From Macrostomum hystrix (Eukaryota; Platyhelminthes; Macrostomidae), in contig CATNEN010000033.1 in the NCBI GenBank assembly GCA_950097015.1, positions 496,001 through 560,000 of the forward strand: a DNA stretch of 64,000 bases, given 5' to 3'. Under the pieces are notes generated by a model. It made no database searches and was not told where the DNA came from. It saw only the letters and a list, made by a program, of their open reading frames with translations. Position 1 is the first letter of the stretch. Each line of letters opens with the position of its first letter. This document shows positions 46,895 through 60,100 of the stretch, piece by piece. The position numbers and the translations under genes are program-made.

Positions 46895-47700
46895 CATTAA
46901 CAAAAAAGTAACGGCGATGGCGGTAACGACGTGACGAAAATTTATGAAGCAATAGTAACGGTCGTTACTTTCAATCGTTACTTTCCGTTTTTTCACACTT
47001 GTACCCTAAATCTGCTACTTTTACGTAAGCATGTTACAAATGCGTGTAGCTTTTTATCGGTCATTATTCATATCATGCGTTGTAATCTCCAACATCGTCC
47101 AATTTTTTTGACTCCGTTATCATTATCACTCTCACTAGCTGATTTTGACCTTTCGGGCTTGGGTTTAGTAACCTTGAGATCACATGAAGATTTTAGACTA
47201 GATTTTAAATATATATGATTGATGACAATATAAAATTGTCGTCAGAGTAAAGGAGCAGACTATAGTCAGTCTATGGATTGACCAATAAATATATCATGGA
47301 ATTTGGAGTTCGCAACAAAAACAAACAACTTCTGATCAAAATGAATGCAAAATGTATCAATATAAACAAAGAAATCGAAATATATAATTGCTAATTTTAT
47401 AATTTTGATTATTTTTATGCTATTTTTTCGAAAAGAAAAAATCGAAAATTTTAAATTTTGTTAATGCAGAAAAATATATAATTTGCAGTGCTGCTAATTG
47501 GACTTATTAATTTTTTTTCGGAAACTGGTAACGAAAACAGGTAACGGGAAATGCACACTGTTGGTAACGACTCGCTACCATCATTTTCGTTACCAGCCCG
47601 TGGTAACGCGAAAAGTAACGTTCTAAAAAAGGAACGAGCGTTACCACATTGGTAACTAGTAACGAGTAATGCGCCCTAAACGGAAACGAAAGCGCTTCAA
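46895..47700. mobile_element. Putative DNA-transposon remnant with GTAACG subterminal repeats
   Basis: GTAACG or its complement CGTTAC occurs repeatedly at 46908-46990 and again at 47520-47690, with an AT-rich, non-coding middle. Clustered short motifs near both ends are typical of non-autonomous hAT-like elements. No transposase frame, clear terminal inverted repeat or target duplication was established. Confidence 0.35.
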
Positions 47701-50150
47701 AAAATTGTTGATGTTTTGGCCAGTACTTTAACTAACTACTTTGGATTCGTACATTTTAGATGCTCAGGTGCATTTATTGTAGCTTCTTTTTTATTTTAAA
47801 AATATTTATGTATTTTAAAATATATTGTAAAAATCTTTTTAAATTAGAAAGTCTCAGTAGAAAAATTTAATTAACTTTATTCGTTAGCAAATCGGCTTTG
47901 CAATCAATTTGTGACATTCGATCAAAAGCCACAAAGCTACAAATAAGATTTTTATTATAACTACCAAAAATATAACTTCATGCATAACTATAATTTTAAT
48001 ATATCAATCACGACATAAAATTTGATAGTCATATTCATATCGATCCCCTACAAACTTTTACTTGTTATTTGTTACATTAACCTTTTTATTTACTGTTTTT
48101 TTACTTACTGTTCATTTACTGTTTTTTTACTTACTGTTTATTTACTGTTTTTTATTATTTACTATTTATTAAAAACTATTGCACAAAAACTTTTACTTAC
48201 CCTATTCTACTGTACTACTCGTAATATGGTATGTTCATTGCATCTATATTTTTCACTCAGTTTCTGCCCTGAACTATTGAATTACAATAAACAAAAGTTA
48301 TAAACATAACTAACTTTGATTAGTTAACTGTATGAAAATTACAATCTTCACGTGCTTGAGTAAAGAATTAAATTATTTACTATATGATACAGCTCAGGTT
48401 GACGATATTAAAATAAAGAGGACTCTATTTAAAGAAATCAAAAGTAATTTTCCCATGCACTTAGCTGTTTGTTTAAGTTTAATTTGGCACTCACCATAAT
48501 CTTCGCGGCTGTTTTTTGAAATGATTTTGTGATTAGATTCGTTTATTGTACGGAGCCCTCTTGGTATTTCCTTCAAAATTGAAATTCTGCCATTTGTATT
48601 TACGCATAAAGAAGTTGTTAAAACAAACGTTTCTTTTTTTGACAGATTTCATTTATGGCTTTTTAAGGTCCGTTTTTTGCACTATAGTCAGCCTTTAATG
48701 ATATTACTGCAAAAAAGTGAAAACAAAGTTTTCTGTTTATTGTCACTAAACATAACACGCTAGCACGCAACCGTGAGTCTATCTTTATTGCAACGAACTC
48801 AATTATGCTGTCTGGCTGCAGCGCGCCCCCATTCCTTGCGGTTAGGTGTTTGTCATCCCAGATTTGTATCTGGGATGACACGCCGTATCGCTCGCCTATC
48901 GCACAATTTCGTATTTTTCATTTAAAGACCCAAAATGATGGTTTATAAATATATTATTTAGTTATATACACGCTTAAAATACTTAAAACATAAAATTTGC
49001 CGCAAATGATTTCTGTAATCCACAAGAAATGGCGTAATGTCTTTCGCATTTCAGTTTTATAGCTTTTTAGCTTGATTTCTCGTGGTTTTTTATCCGTTCG
49101 ATTGTCTTCCTAAAAATGATAATTAAAATCAAGTTCTTTTTATTTGTCTGACTTCAAATATGAAAAACCAGGAATCATGCCTTTGTCGGGTGCTTTTTAT
49201 AAATTCATTTAATACAAAAGCTGCTAAAAATTGTAAATTAAAAGTACTATTATTTGCGAATGCCTCAAAATTAAAAAATACTACTAGCATGTCCATTTTG
49301 CAGCGAACAGCAGCAACAGCGATCGCATCATCAAAACGTTTTCAGTATGACCAATGAGCAGCGGCAATTGTATGACACGCGATACGAATGCATTTTGTGG
49401 TCGGAGCCATCAGCCAAGCCAGCCGTGGACAATTTAGGTGGGCTGTAAGCTACCCACTGCTGTTGCAAGGAGTAAGCGAGATGCAATTAAGCGCTAGATA
49501 ACAGGAATCAGAAATATATTTCTGATCAAAGCTATCCATTGTATTGATTTATAAAAAATATGCCAAGGTGTACCTAACGGAATCAAGGATGGGAAGGAAG
49601 GGCAGCTCAGTATACTGTCTTGCAGCCTAGCACCTGCTAGTGTTACTGTCATCCGTAAATCAATTATCGACGGTGAGACTTTGCACTTATTTTTCGATTT
49701 TTCGATGGCGATTGGTTGAATAATTTTGGAGAAACAGAAAAATGAAAAATATAGGCATTTGAAATACTCCCATTGTATTAATACTGTTAACAAATTTCTG
49801 TGTTTAATACTTGTTTATCACAGCTGCAGTCTTTTGAAAGCTTAAAAAGTGTAAATGCTTTGAGTGTTAGCCTACCTAACTACATAATTTAGCACTCAAA
49901 AGCATCAAGGTTCAGATCATTAATTAACCTGGTTTGCTAATTATAGAATCGAGCAGTTTGTGCTCGAAAAATGGCTCTGCCATAGCGTTTTCGTCTTCTG
50001 TCTGTCGTAAAAGAGCCTCATGCACTTTTCAGAAGTCAGAGCGAAACACAAATGTATTTTCATGTCACTAAGGCTTCTGAATTGTTTTTTTTAACGACAA
50101 GGCTTTATCTACAACACGAGTGAAATTTGCAGAGTAATTGCTATTTGCTA
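47700..50150. other. AT-rich intergenic stretch, nothing recognised
   Basis: Long AT-rich single-copy sequence with only short spurious ORFs. A TTTACTG/TTACTG run lies near 48090-48170. Confidence 0.5.
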
Positions 50151-50160
50151 TAGCAGCGCA

Positions 50161-50297
50161 TTAAACTCTGGGGTGCCCGGAAACGTTCGGGAATTTTCCA
50201 AAGCCGAATTCTACCACAAAGTTCATGCAGCGGCAATCGTTGAAGCAACATGTACTGCCGGCTGACACAGCACCAGTGAAGGGAGAGATTGTGGACT
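50161..50297 (-). CDS. Candidate PAN-like terminal exon, orphan
   Basis: An acceptor (CTCAACCGTCACAG) starts a phase-1 frame of 45 codons ending in TAA. It contains GSTCCFNDCRCMNFVVEF, a C-x3-C-x-C-x2-F spacing like a shortened PAN/Apple core. Layout (phase-1 terminal exon, cysteine-rich) mirrors exon 2 of the WSC gene at 1.9 kb. No upstream exon was identified. Confidence 0.28.
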
Positions 50298-50419
50298 CTG
50301 TGACGGTTGAGAATGCTTGGAGATAAGCCGGCAGTACATGCGCACACCTGCAATCAAGCGAGCTGGCCCGAAACCAAGACAAGAGTGACTTGTAACGGGC
50401 GCACTGCACTACCCGCTCT

Positions 50420-51500
50420 CCACTCAGCGCACTGAATGCACAGAGTAAAGAGCATTCACTGCGACCAGTTGTTTATTTTCTGATTTGGGAGCCTGCATTT
50501 CAACATGCTAGTATTTCAGACCTACTGACCCAGTTTCTATCGAGCTAGTCTACCGAAGCCTCTCTCCAAATGATTTAGAGCAGTGATAAGAGCTCACTAC
50601 CCTAACTTATGCCCTTTTGCACAACTTGCTTTGCCGCAGTAAGCCTTTGCAAAAATTCGGGCGTGCTAAAATTCTATTCGCTCTAGAGAAGTACACTTGG
50701 TCGCGTTTGCCACGAAGCTTCTCGATCCACAATGAGATCCAGTCCGGATAGCTGAACTGCTAGTTGCAATGCTTAAAAGAGTAGAAAGACTACGGCGGTA
50801 TTTCAAATATCCACATTTTTTCTTTTCTCCACATCGCCTAAATCGCCATGAAAAACCTGCACAAAGGCGAATCTATTCGGTAAAACAACATTGGAATCGT
50901 CGAGATACTCAAGGATTCTCATCGGGGTGTCTGGTGGCAAAGGCTCTTGTTTTTATTTTAATACAATTAAACCAATATGATTCGCCCTAGAGGCACTGTT
51001 ACCCCTTGTAACCCCAGAGGCCCCTTGTCACCAGAGTCCGACAAGAACCGCTGAATATCTGGACGATTCTGACGTCGGATGGCCTCGGAAGTTAGTTCAT
51101 CGTGAAGGGCGGGAAATTGAGAGTTTTTCACGAAAATCGGTCATTGGGTTTGGGAGCTATCGGGAAGTAGGCTGTGGGTACTTTAGCCCCGCGGTCTTCC
51201 CCAGGGGGAAATGGCGTGGTATTTCTACCGAATTCACGGAGCTAAACTTGATTTCTAGAGCAAGTATCTAATTAGTATGCATAGTCTATATATTCAGTTC
51301 GAGCAATAAAATAACGGAGCTCTAGACTAAATCGGTCCGGGTCCACAGGGGTCTGTTGAAGAAACGCCGAAATTTATCAACCAATATTGATGGTGAAGCA
51401 GTTTTACTTTTACTGATACTTTTGAAACTCTAAAATCTGGCCCACTCAGCTGTTTAGGCCTTATTAAAGGAAACCGAATTTACTAATCACCATTCATGAC
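50420..51500. other. Intergenic, nothing recognised
   Basis: A tract near 51060-51180 (ACGAAAATCGGTCATT...GGGAGCT) recurs in part at 62860-62910, so it is probably a low-copy repeat. No gene seen. Confidence 0.4.
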
Positions 51501-51510
51501 CAAGCAAGCA

Positions 51511-51882
51511 GGGGGTCGGTGGCAGAGCGGTTATCGCGTTTGCCTCTCGCACCACGGTCCCTAAGTTCGCTTCCACGGCGAGGCCACATTTATTTGGGGC
51601 GCAGCCGCGGAGAGAAGGCTTGGGGGCTTGTCGTGCAATTTATGCCCTTGAGGGCCAACCTCCAAGGCACAGTGAAGTGTACACTGCCTGACGATGAGAA
51701 AGTCAAGGCAGATGTACACACCTGTGTGAGCGCATGCCTGCGTACAGTATCTGTGTGCGTGTGTGCTCAGGAGCCAGCGAAATGGGCAGAATTGCCTCCT
51801 CGCTGGCTGCGGGTCTAGTGTCACTAAGTGATGTGCCACTGCCCGCAGCTCTCCTGCAATTACAAGTATTATTATTATTATT
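51511..51882 (+). mobile_element. tRNA-derived SINE, best copy
   Basis: Complete copy with a 15-bp target duplication ATGACCAAGCAAGCA (51496-51510 and 51883-51897). The tRNA-like head has an A box TGGCAGAGCGG (near 51520) and a B-box region near 51566. The body is shared with the copies at 22.1, 31.8, 37.6 and 38.4 kb, and the 3' end is (ATT)n. Transcription would be by RNA polymerase III and mobilisation by a partner LINE. Confidence 0.9.
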
Positions 51883-52181
51883 ATGACCAAGCAAGCACTG
51901 ACGCAATCGCGTGTTGGCAGGGTCAGAATTACAAATATATGTTTTGCATTTTCTTCTAGAAAAGCTTCTCATTGTCAATCGGCTGAAGTTTTGTTTGTTT
52001 GCGACACCAATTGTTTCATATGCATAATTACCATACGCAAGACCCATTTGCGAGTGGGGAGGGACCTCCTCTTTAAGATCGGTCAGGTTCCTTCTTCGTT
52101 TGCATGCAAGCCTGTGAGTGCGTAAGCAGCAATGGGCCCGCAGGAAACGAGCTAGAGGTAGGTGAAAGCCTGATTTCCATT

Positions 52182-52399
52182 CTAAAATCTCGGGCAGTAC
52201 GATTCGAGGTCGGTAAAATTGGCGCTGCGACTGTCAAGCCAGTTCATGCGTTTCATGCTTGACCGGCCGTTCGTCTGTGAAAAAAACGCTGGAAGGTTGT
52301 CGAAGACCCGTGACCAAATTATTTCTTTACAATTAGGTTCTTCCTGTTTTACAATCGAGCAACGAGTGCAGCAGTTGCCGTGGCTCACTGACAAGGCGA
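52182..52399 (-). CDS. Candidate PAN/Apple-like terminal exon, orphan
   Basis: Acceptor ATATGCTAATTTCAG opens a phase-1 frame of 72 codons ending in TAG. It contains GNCCTRCSIVKQEEPNCKEI then IW, which fits the PAN core (C-x2-C-x9-C-x2-I-x-W) well. As in the WSC gene at 1.9 kb it is a phase-1 terminal exon on the minus strand. No first exon was found up to the array at 52.66 kb. Confidence 0.35.
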
Positions 52400-52659
52400 C
52401 TGAAATTAGCATATTTCAGTGACGAATCGAAAATGCACTTCGATGCAATTCGAGATTGTTGGACTCCCCACTCCCCTTGTATTCTGTCACAATGGAGCTG
52501 GTATAAATTCAAAGCTAGCGATTTTTTTCTTTATATTCACGTTGTCACCAGTGCGTGGCGGTGAGCGCTGCAACCCGGTGTGTATGCATTTACACCTAGG
52601 ACAGCGCATTTGTAAATTAATTACGACCCGATATCAGCTAAATTTAGCCGAATCATTTA

Positions 52660-53870
52660 TATGAGATAATGTTGGACACACAGGAGTATCAGGTGATAAT
52701 GTTGGACACGCTTGAGAGTCAGGAGATAATTTTGGACACACTTTGGAGTGGCAGGAGATAATGTTGGACACACTTTGGAGTGGCAGGAGATAATGTTGGA
52801 CACACTTTTGAGTGGCAGGAGATAATGTTGGACACACTTTGGAGTGGCAGGAGATAATGTTAGACACACTTTGGAGTGGCAGGAGATAATGTTGGACACG
52901 CTTGAGAGTCAGGAGATAATGTTGGACACACTTTGGAGTGGCAGGAGATAATGTTAGACACACAGGAGTATCAGGTGATAATGTTGGACACACAGGAGTA
53001 TCAGGTGATAATGTTGGACACGCTTGAGAGTCAGGAGATAATTTTGGACATACTTTGGAGTGGCAGGAGATAATGTTGGACACACTTTGGAGTGGCAGGA
53101 GATAATGTTGGACATACTTTGGAGTGGCAGGAGATAATGTTAGACACACTTTGGAGTGGCAGGAGATAATGTTGGACACACTTTGGAGTGGCAGGAGATA
53201 ATGTTAGACACACTTTGGAGTGGCAGGAGATAATGTTAGACACACTTTGGAGTGGCAGGAGATAATGTTAGACACACTTTGGAGTGGCAGGAGATAATGT
53301 TAGACACACTTTGGAGTGGCAGGAGATAATTTTGGACACACTTTGGAGTGGCAGGAGATAATGTTAGACACACTTTGGAGTGGCAGGAGATAATGTTAGA
53401 CACACTTTGGAGTGGCAGGAGATAATGTTAGACACACTTTGGAGTGGCAGGAGATAATGTTGGACACACTTTGGAGTGGCAGGAGATAATGTTGGACATA
53501 CTTTGGAGTGGCAGGAGATAATGTTGGACATACTTTGGAGTGGCAGGAGATAATGTTAGACACACTTTGGAGTGGCAGGAGATAATGTTAGACACACTTT
53601 GGAGTGGCAGGAGATAATGTTAGACACACTTTGGAGTGGCAGGAGATAATGTTGGACACACTTTGGAGTAGCAGGAGATAATGTTGGACACACTTTGGAG
53701 TGGCAGGAGATAATGTTGGACACACTTTGGAGTGGCAGGAGATAATGTTAGACACACTTTGGAGTGGCAGGAGATAATGTTGGACACACTTTGGAGTGGC
53801 AGGAGATAATGTTAGACACACTTTGGAGTGGCAGGAGATAATTTTGGACACATGGAAGCGTCTGGGGTGA
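52660..53870 (+). repeat. 32-bp minisatellite, about 1.2 kb
   Basis: About 38 units of GGAGATAATGTTAGACACAC followed by TTTGGAGTGGCA, with shorter variants (CGCTTGAGAGTCA, CAGGAGTATCAGGT) at the left. The left block seems to be duplicated at higher order. Confidence 0.95.
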
Positions 53871-53879
53871 TGTTGGACA

Positions 53880-56800
53880 CATGGAAGTGTCAGGTGATAC
53901 TGGACTGGCTGAAGTGTCATTTCTAGCACAATGAAGTACCAAAGTATAATAAGAATGAGGATGGAAAATGAAGGCAAAGTGGAGTCCTACTCGTATGAAA
54001 TGCGGCCCAGAACCAGGTAATCACATGCTTGAAGTGTCTCTATGTCTAATTTATAATGGCAAACCGTGTCGACCTGAAAGCAGCTGCATTCTGGATGCAA
54101 TGCAATGCACTAATTTTAGCTCGCCCCCATTCTACCAGAATGAAGCCACCCGTTCTGATGATAGTGCATGGCATTTCACATCTCCCGCTCTCCACCCGAA
54201 AGCAGCAGAGACAGAGAAGCTTCATTTAAATTAATGCCCGGAGAGTTGATCGGTGTGGACGCAGGGCGCTATTTGCATTGTTGGGCCACAGCCACTGTAC
54301 AGCTGAAATCCACAGCTTCCCAATGATCCAGCGAAGGCTTGTGCTAGCCTAAAAGTGCACTGCCCTATTTTTTTCCGCGGACTCGCTAGTAGGGGAAGGG
54401 ACTCAGACTCAAAGTCCGAAAAGCCACAGACCTATGATGTCAGGGCAGCATTCTCTAGCGAGAGCAGCAGAACAAGTACGCGTGGCACTGGGCTAGAGCT
54501 GCTGCTGCTCTGCCCCACTCTGACATGGCCTGATTCAGAAGATGGGGCATGCTGGGGGTTAGAAAACAGAGACAGGGTGAGAGAACGGAGAAGCCAGATA
54601 GAAGTACCTGCAGCTCTATCCTGCAGCAGCTCGGGAAACCAGTTTAGAAATGCCTCTTCGCTGCCGCTAGTCTAACTCAAAAACATGAAGAACTTTTAAG
54701 CACCAATTTCCGTGCCTCTGGCAGACAAAAGCAAGATTTCCTGCTTCGCCAGTGGGTTTATTGGCAGTTTTACTCACGTAAAATTATCGCGTGGCACAGA
54801 CAGTTCAGATGGCGGGGGTCCAGAGACAGAAATTAGGTAAGGCGAAAATGTGCAAGAATAATGCCATTGTCAAATCGATTAAATAGTTAAAAACACAGCG
54901 AGCTATAGAAATGTGTGTGGTGCACCAGCGATCGGAATGACAGTGTGTTCTGCGAGTAAATAAGATCAAGGAGAAAACGCATCATAACAGCACACTTTCT
55001 CTATACAGCTTTACTAGCAGCAGGTGGAACGTACGCAGTAAGTTATAGAGCTCTTGGGTGCAAGTGCTACTCAAATAGGTTGCAGAACCAAACTAGACAC
55101 AAGATATTAGCTCAAAAAGCAACAATTAAAAATCCAAGTATGCAGAAAATTGGCATTAACGAGGAGGAAAATGATTTGTGCCAGAAAAAATGCTCACCTA
55201 AATAGGTGAGAACATGCGGACAGGTGCCGCTGAGTATACAATGCCCCATAGCTGACAGGGATAGCGAGGCAAGAAGAGAAACTAACTGAACGACTAAAAT
55301 AAAATGATGGCTTTATGTTTTGCGACTACAAATACATTTGAAGCATTCGCGAAGCGGCACAACGATCACTAAAAGATCGAATCGCTTTATTAGTACGAAT
55401 TTTCAACATGGACTGGGCAACTGTTCTGCCGTAGTGACGAATGGGGCTGGGTGAGTCTTTTGGTTGTTGGCATTTTCGACAAGCAAAAAGTAACGGTAGC
55501 ACAATAGGTCAGAAAAGGAGAATGGACAAACAATAACACGATGAAAGGAAATTGAAGCACAGCTAGTCATCTGTAGACAATTAATGTCGCCCATAATTAG
55601 CATGTCTGCGAATTGAGCTCTAATTCTTACGGTTAACTTCTTTGCTTACAAAACAGTACAAAGGCTTGGGCGCCTCTCTCGCTATGGTCAGATTCAAAGA
55701 GCGCCATGCACTGCCAAGTTGCTTTTCTGCCCGCCGAGTGCGGATAGCTAAAACCTTGCCGAACCGGACGATTGGGCGGAAGGCATAGGAAATGGCTTTT
55801 TTAACACTGTACAGGGCGGGCCAGGGTGAAGGGGGAACAGGAGAGCTGGTACGGAAGCGGGCAGTTGGGAATGCAAGAATGCGCGTGGGGTGAAGAGTCG
55901 GGAGAAGAGAGGAGTGAAGCCAACTCAGAATGTACTGTACAGCTCAGGAAGATCGTTTCCTGGGCGCACAGGACTCACGGCCTGCTCTGACACTTGACAC
56001 GGCCAAAAATGTGTCCACGCTCCTCCGCGCAGCTGTGTGGCAGGCGGGCAAGGGTGAGCGGGACGTCCAACTCGGTTGGAGTGGCTTGCAGTGAGTAAGA
56101 GGGCCGGGGGTAGAGGAGAGAACGGGGTGGGCTAACGTTCAAGCTGACAAGGTTTCCTATAGGGCCTTCTGTGCTGCCCTAGTTTCCCTTGAACTCTTAG
56201 GAGATGAGCCAATCGGGTTCTGACGCGCCTGCCTGATGCGATACCAAAAGAGGTTGAATTGCCATGGAGACAGGATTACAAAAGCAAGTAAATATTGGGC
56301 ACTCATGCATTCAGTGAGACCAATTTGCATGATAGCAGGGACATCAGTTAGAGCTCTAAAAGTCAGGTGGAAAAGTAAATTAGCAAACAAGGAATGATAC
56401 AAAAGTCCTTCACAAGTCGTCCTGTACACAATCGATAGTTTATGGGCGTTAAATAATGATCTTACAGGCTACAATGCACCTTAACTCCATTGAGTGGGGT
56501 TCAAAACAGACTGGGGAGCCATTTGGTTTGATTGAAGAAGCTCGAGAATTCTTTAAAAAAACCCCAGCTTCACGCCGCATGAATGTACAACAACGTCAAA
56601 GTTTGAACAACACGAACGGATGGAATGTAAAAGGAATTTGGAGCCTCCGTGGCTCATCGGACCTAACATAATCTTTGCTGCAGGATGTCAATAGAGATTC
56701 TCAGGACACGCATCAGCAAAGCGAAGGACGCAGTGCAGTTGGCATCCCTAACTCCTGAAAATTGATCTGTTAAACAAAAATAACTCTGTGTTGTCATGCA

Positions 56801-57130
56801 AAATCTTTGAAAACAATTTAAAGCAGATATAAACTGCTCTCACTGACCAGAGAAACCGCTGGTCATTCAGGCATTGCCTATTTCGATCTCATAAGGGTTT
56901 TGCTGGGCTGTTATTTATCCCGAGAAAATCTCCGATGAAATGTTGCCAACGACCCCTGGAATAATGTGCTAACTAATTCGGCTGTTTCTAAAACAATATG
57001 CGCGAATAAGTCAACCAAGGACTACATCGCTTTCCACAATGAATGACCGAGCTTCTTCTGAACGATTAATGACAAAAAACAACAAGCTGAGCTGGGGCTG
57101 ATGCTGGAGCAGCTGGGCGCAGGTGCAGGT
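53880..57130. other. Intergenic, downstream of the nuclear receptor gene
   Basis: No supported gene. Short GC-rich tracts occur, but none has a domain or consistent splice sites. Confidence 0.45.
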
Positions 57131-57135
57131 GAAAT

Positions 57136-60100
57136 TCAAGTGGCCTCCAGCTCCTGCATGATCGGCGGCGCGGCAGTGATTTGCATGACCTTGGAGCCGT
57201 CGCTGTATCGAACGTCCAGCCAACGAATGGGCAGCAGCAGCAGCAGCGCCCTCTTCGCCTTGTAGTTGGCGGCCGCAGGCACCGCCTCTTGCATGTTGGC
57301 TAGCCCGTCCAAGTATTGCATATAGTGCCATTGTGTGGCCTTAACCAGAGCTTTCTCAGCGTCGCTCAGCTCGAGACCAACGTCATCCTCGAGCAGGTAC
57401 AATCCCAGCAGAATGAGGGCGGCGACTTGGCGTTGCTCGCCAAACAGGGCGCGTATCTCGCAATAGTAGTTGCGCAATGTCTCGTAGATGCGCTCGACGT
57501 CAGCGGCGCTGTACAGTGGACGACCATCTACACAACGTCGCGTCATCAGACCCATGAAGGTGACCATGGTGGCCGCTTTAGTTTCAAGGACGACCTCCTC
57601 TAGGTTGCCATTGGCGACGCCGCCATTGTTGGCTCCGCCAGACTGTGAGGGATTGTCGAGCAGCAGCACCCACGCGTCGCGCGAGTAATCGTAGGAGAGC
57701 ACGCTGGCCAGCTGGATGCCGCCAAACACCTTGAACTGCAGGTGGAGGGCGGCCCTTGAGGCGCTTTGTTCATAACGACCATGCAAGTTTATTAAGTAAA
57801 TGTATGCACCAACATCTATAAATCAGGCGTTTGATATAAGCTCATAAGAAAATATGAGAAGAGTAGGTATTGAAGCATGGGATGCGCTGGAGTAGGGTGC
57901 ATTCCGGAAGTAAAATGGAGCCAGGCAGTGCTCGCAAATTTACTCAGCGATTTTAAAAAGCCAACACAAATAATGATTTAGTTAACAAAACGTGACCTTT
58001 CAAGCCCAAGAGCTTGAGAAAAAAGGAAAAGGGAAATGAAAATTGAGCAATTAGCAAGAGCAAGAAACAAAAAACACAGTGAGCTAAAAGCAGCGTGCTT
58101 TTCAGTACCCCGAAAATACGACGACTTCGCAAGAACTTCTGCGTCTCATCTGCCAGCTGCCATTAATCTCGATGCTGAAGACGTTATTGTGTAATTAGAA
58201 CTTCTCACCTTAACAATGCGGCCCAGAAGATTCTTCTCCATGTTCTCGAAGCCAGGCAGCTGCGGAATGAGGCGAATCATCTTGCGCACCGAGCTTTCAA
58301 GCGTTGAGAAGCCCTCCTCAGGGTTGAACAGCTTGGACGACACGCAGGGCCCACGCGACTCGTACGGCTGCTGATAGTTCTTCACGCACAGTAGCAGCTG
58401 CTGGTACACAAGTGAGAGCTCAAAGTTGTGAGCTAGCGATTCAATTTCCGTCAGCGAAGCAGCTCTACTCTCATCCAGGTCGCTAGTTGACGAGTCATCG
58501 AAGGCACCGGCTGCAGCGGCGGCGACGGCGGCAGCAGCAGCAGCCGCTGCACCCCCGCCAACACCAGCAGGGAATTCTACCTGCGAAGGCAGCGCCCGTG
58601 GAAGAGGCGGAAACGGTGGGGGAGGCAGCTGCCTGGAGGAGGCAGCGTTGGCAGCGGCTACAGCGGCCACGGCTGCGGCAGTGGCGGCAGCGTTGGTGGC
58701 TTCTGGGTCGTGTAGGTGATGATACTGCTGTGAGCCAAGCGGATGCTGGAACATGCGCAGCGGTGGCATGAACTGCTCAGCAGAAAGATCTCCGTTCCCA
58801 CCCCCGGTCATGCGGGGGATGCCGCGGCGCATCGCGGAGCCGTGAAGGTTAGGGCCAGTAGCCCCGATGCCAGAGAGCAGCTGGTCGACATTGACATCCG
58901 CTGGCACGCGGCACCAGCGGAAGCGCGGCTTCTTGAATGTTGGCCGGGCCCGCGTCTTCAACTTTTCGTCGGCTGTTGGAATGCCGGGTTCGAGTGACAA
59001 TAGTTCTTGGCGATTTCATTGCTCCATATTGAGAATGCTTAGGGCACTTAACAGACTTCGCAAAATACGGTCAGTATCGCGTACAGAATATTCAGTCTAG
59101 CCCAAAAGGGAGCTTGCAGCCCATTGGTTAGAGCTTCTGACCTTAGGATTTCTGACCAAAAGGTCGCGAGTTCGAATCTCAACCCAGAAGAAACTGCTTC
59201 TGTACTTGAAAAAATTTGATTCCCTGTAGCTCAAAAAGCTGTAAAATAAGTACTAGCATCAGTGCAGAATTCAATAGGGTAGCATTTTTGGTGGACGTGG
59301 CGGCCTGCCTAGTCCATGGACTGAACACTGTACACAGCCTTACAAAGCACCGAGGAATAAATACGGCTCTGTACATTTGGTCTAGGTTCCATTTCCATTA
59401 CTATCTATCTACGAAAGCTCGGACATGTACAAGGTTCCCACATCGCCAGCTGCAGGTAAAATACGAGTAGTGAACTCACACAGAATGAGGTCCTTCTTCA
59501 TGCCGACAGCGAAGCACTTGCGCAGCCGGCAGGCGGTGCAGGAGCGCCGGTACTCGCGCAGAATGTTACAGTTGTTCTGGTGCAGGCACTTGATCTGGCT
59601 CGGCTGTCAGGGGGGATCAAGGGGGGAAATCAAAGCTGTGCAAATATAGCTATCCCAGTGTTTATTAGCAGTCTCTGTTAGCCCAGGTGTGAAAGTGGCA
59701 TTGCGACGTTCCTGAAGACGAGTTTTCCAATCCTTAAATCACTGCGATGATGGCGATGTCGCTAATGTTTGAAAAATAGATTGCTTCTACGAGTAATTAG
59801 GTGAAACTATAGTGCGGAATCGAACAAGGATTATCCACCCAATTTTAACACTTTATCGACTTTTTATAGTCTAATGTACCTGCACACTTCACTAATGACT
59901 TATGCCGGGTTACTCGCCTTTAAGTTTAGGAAAGCAACCGTGCCAATCATTTTATAATCCAAGCTAAACGCAGAACGTCAAGGCGAACAAAAGTACATCT
60001 TCTCCTACCTCTCGCTTAGCGTTCCGCCGGAAGAAAGTCTTGCACGACTCGCACGTGGCCACTCCGAAATTGTTTCCGGATGCGGCTAGCTCGCACACAC

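Noticed and set aside
57136-57786. Receptor last exon starting at the long ORF start (57786)
   Set aside because: An acceptor with a good pyrimidine tract (CCTCCACCTGCAG) at 57736-57738 is the only one found that keeps phase 0 with the preceding exon and yields a continuous ligand-binding domain.
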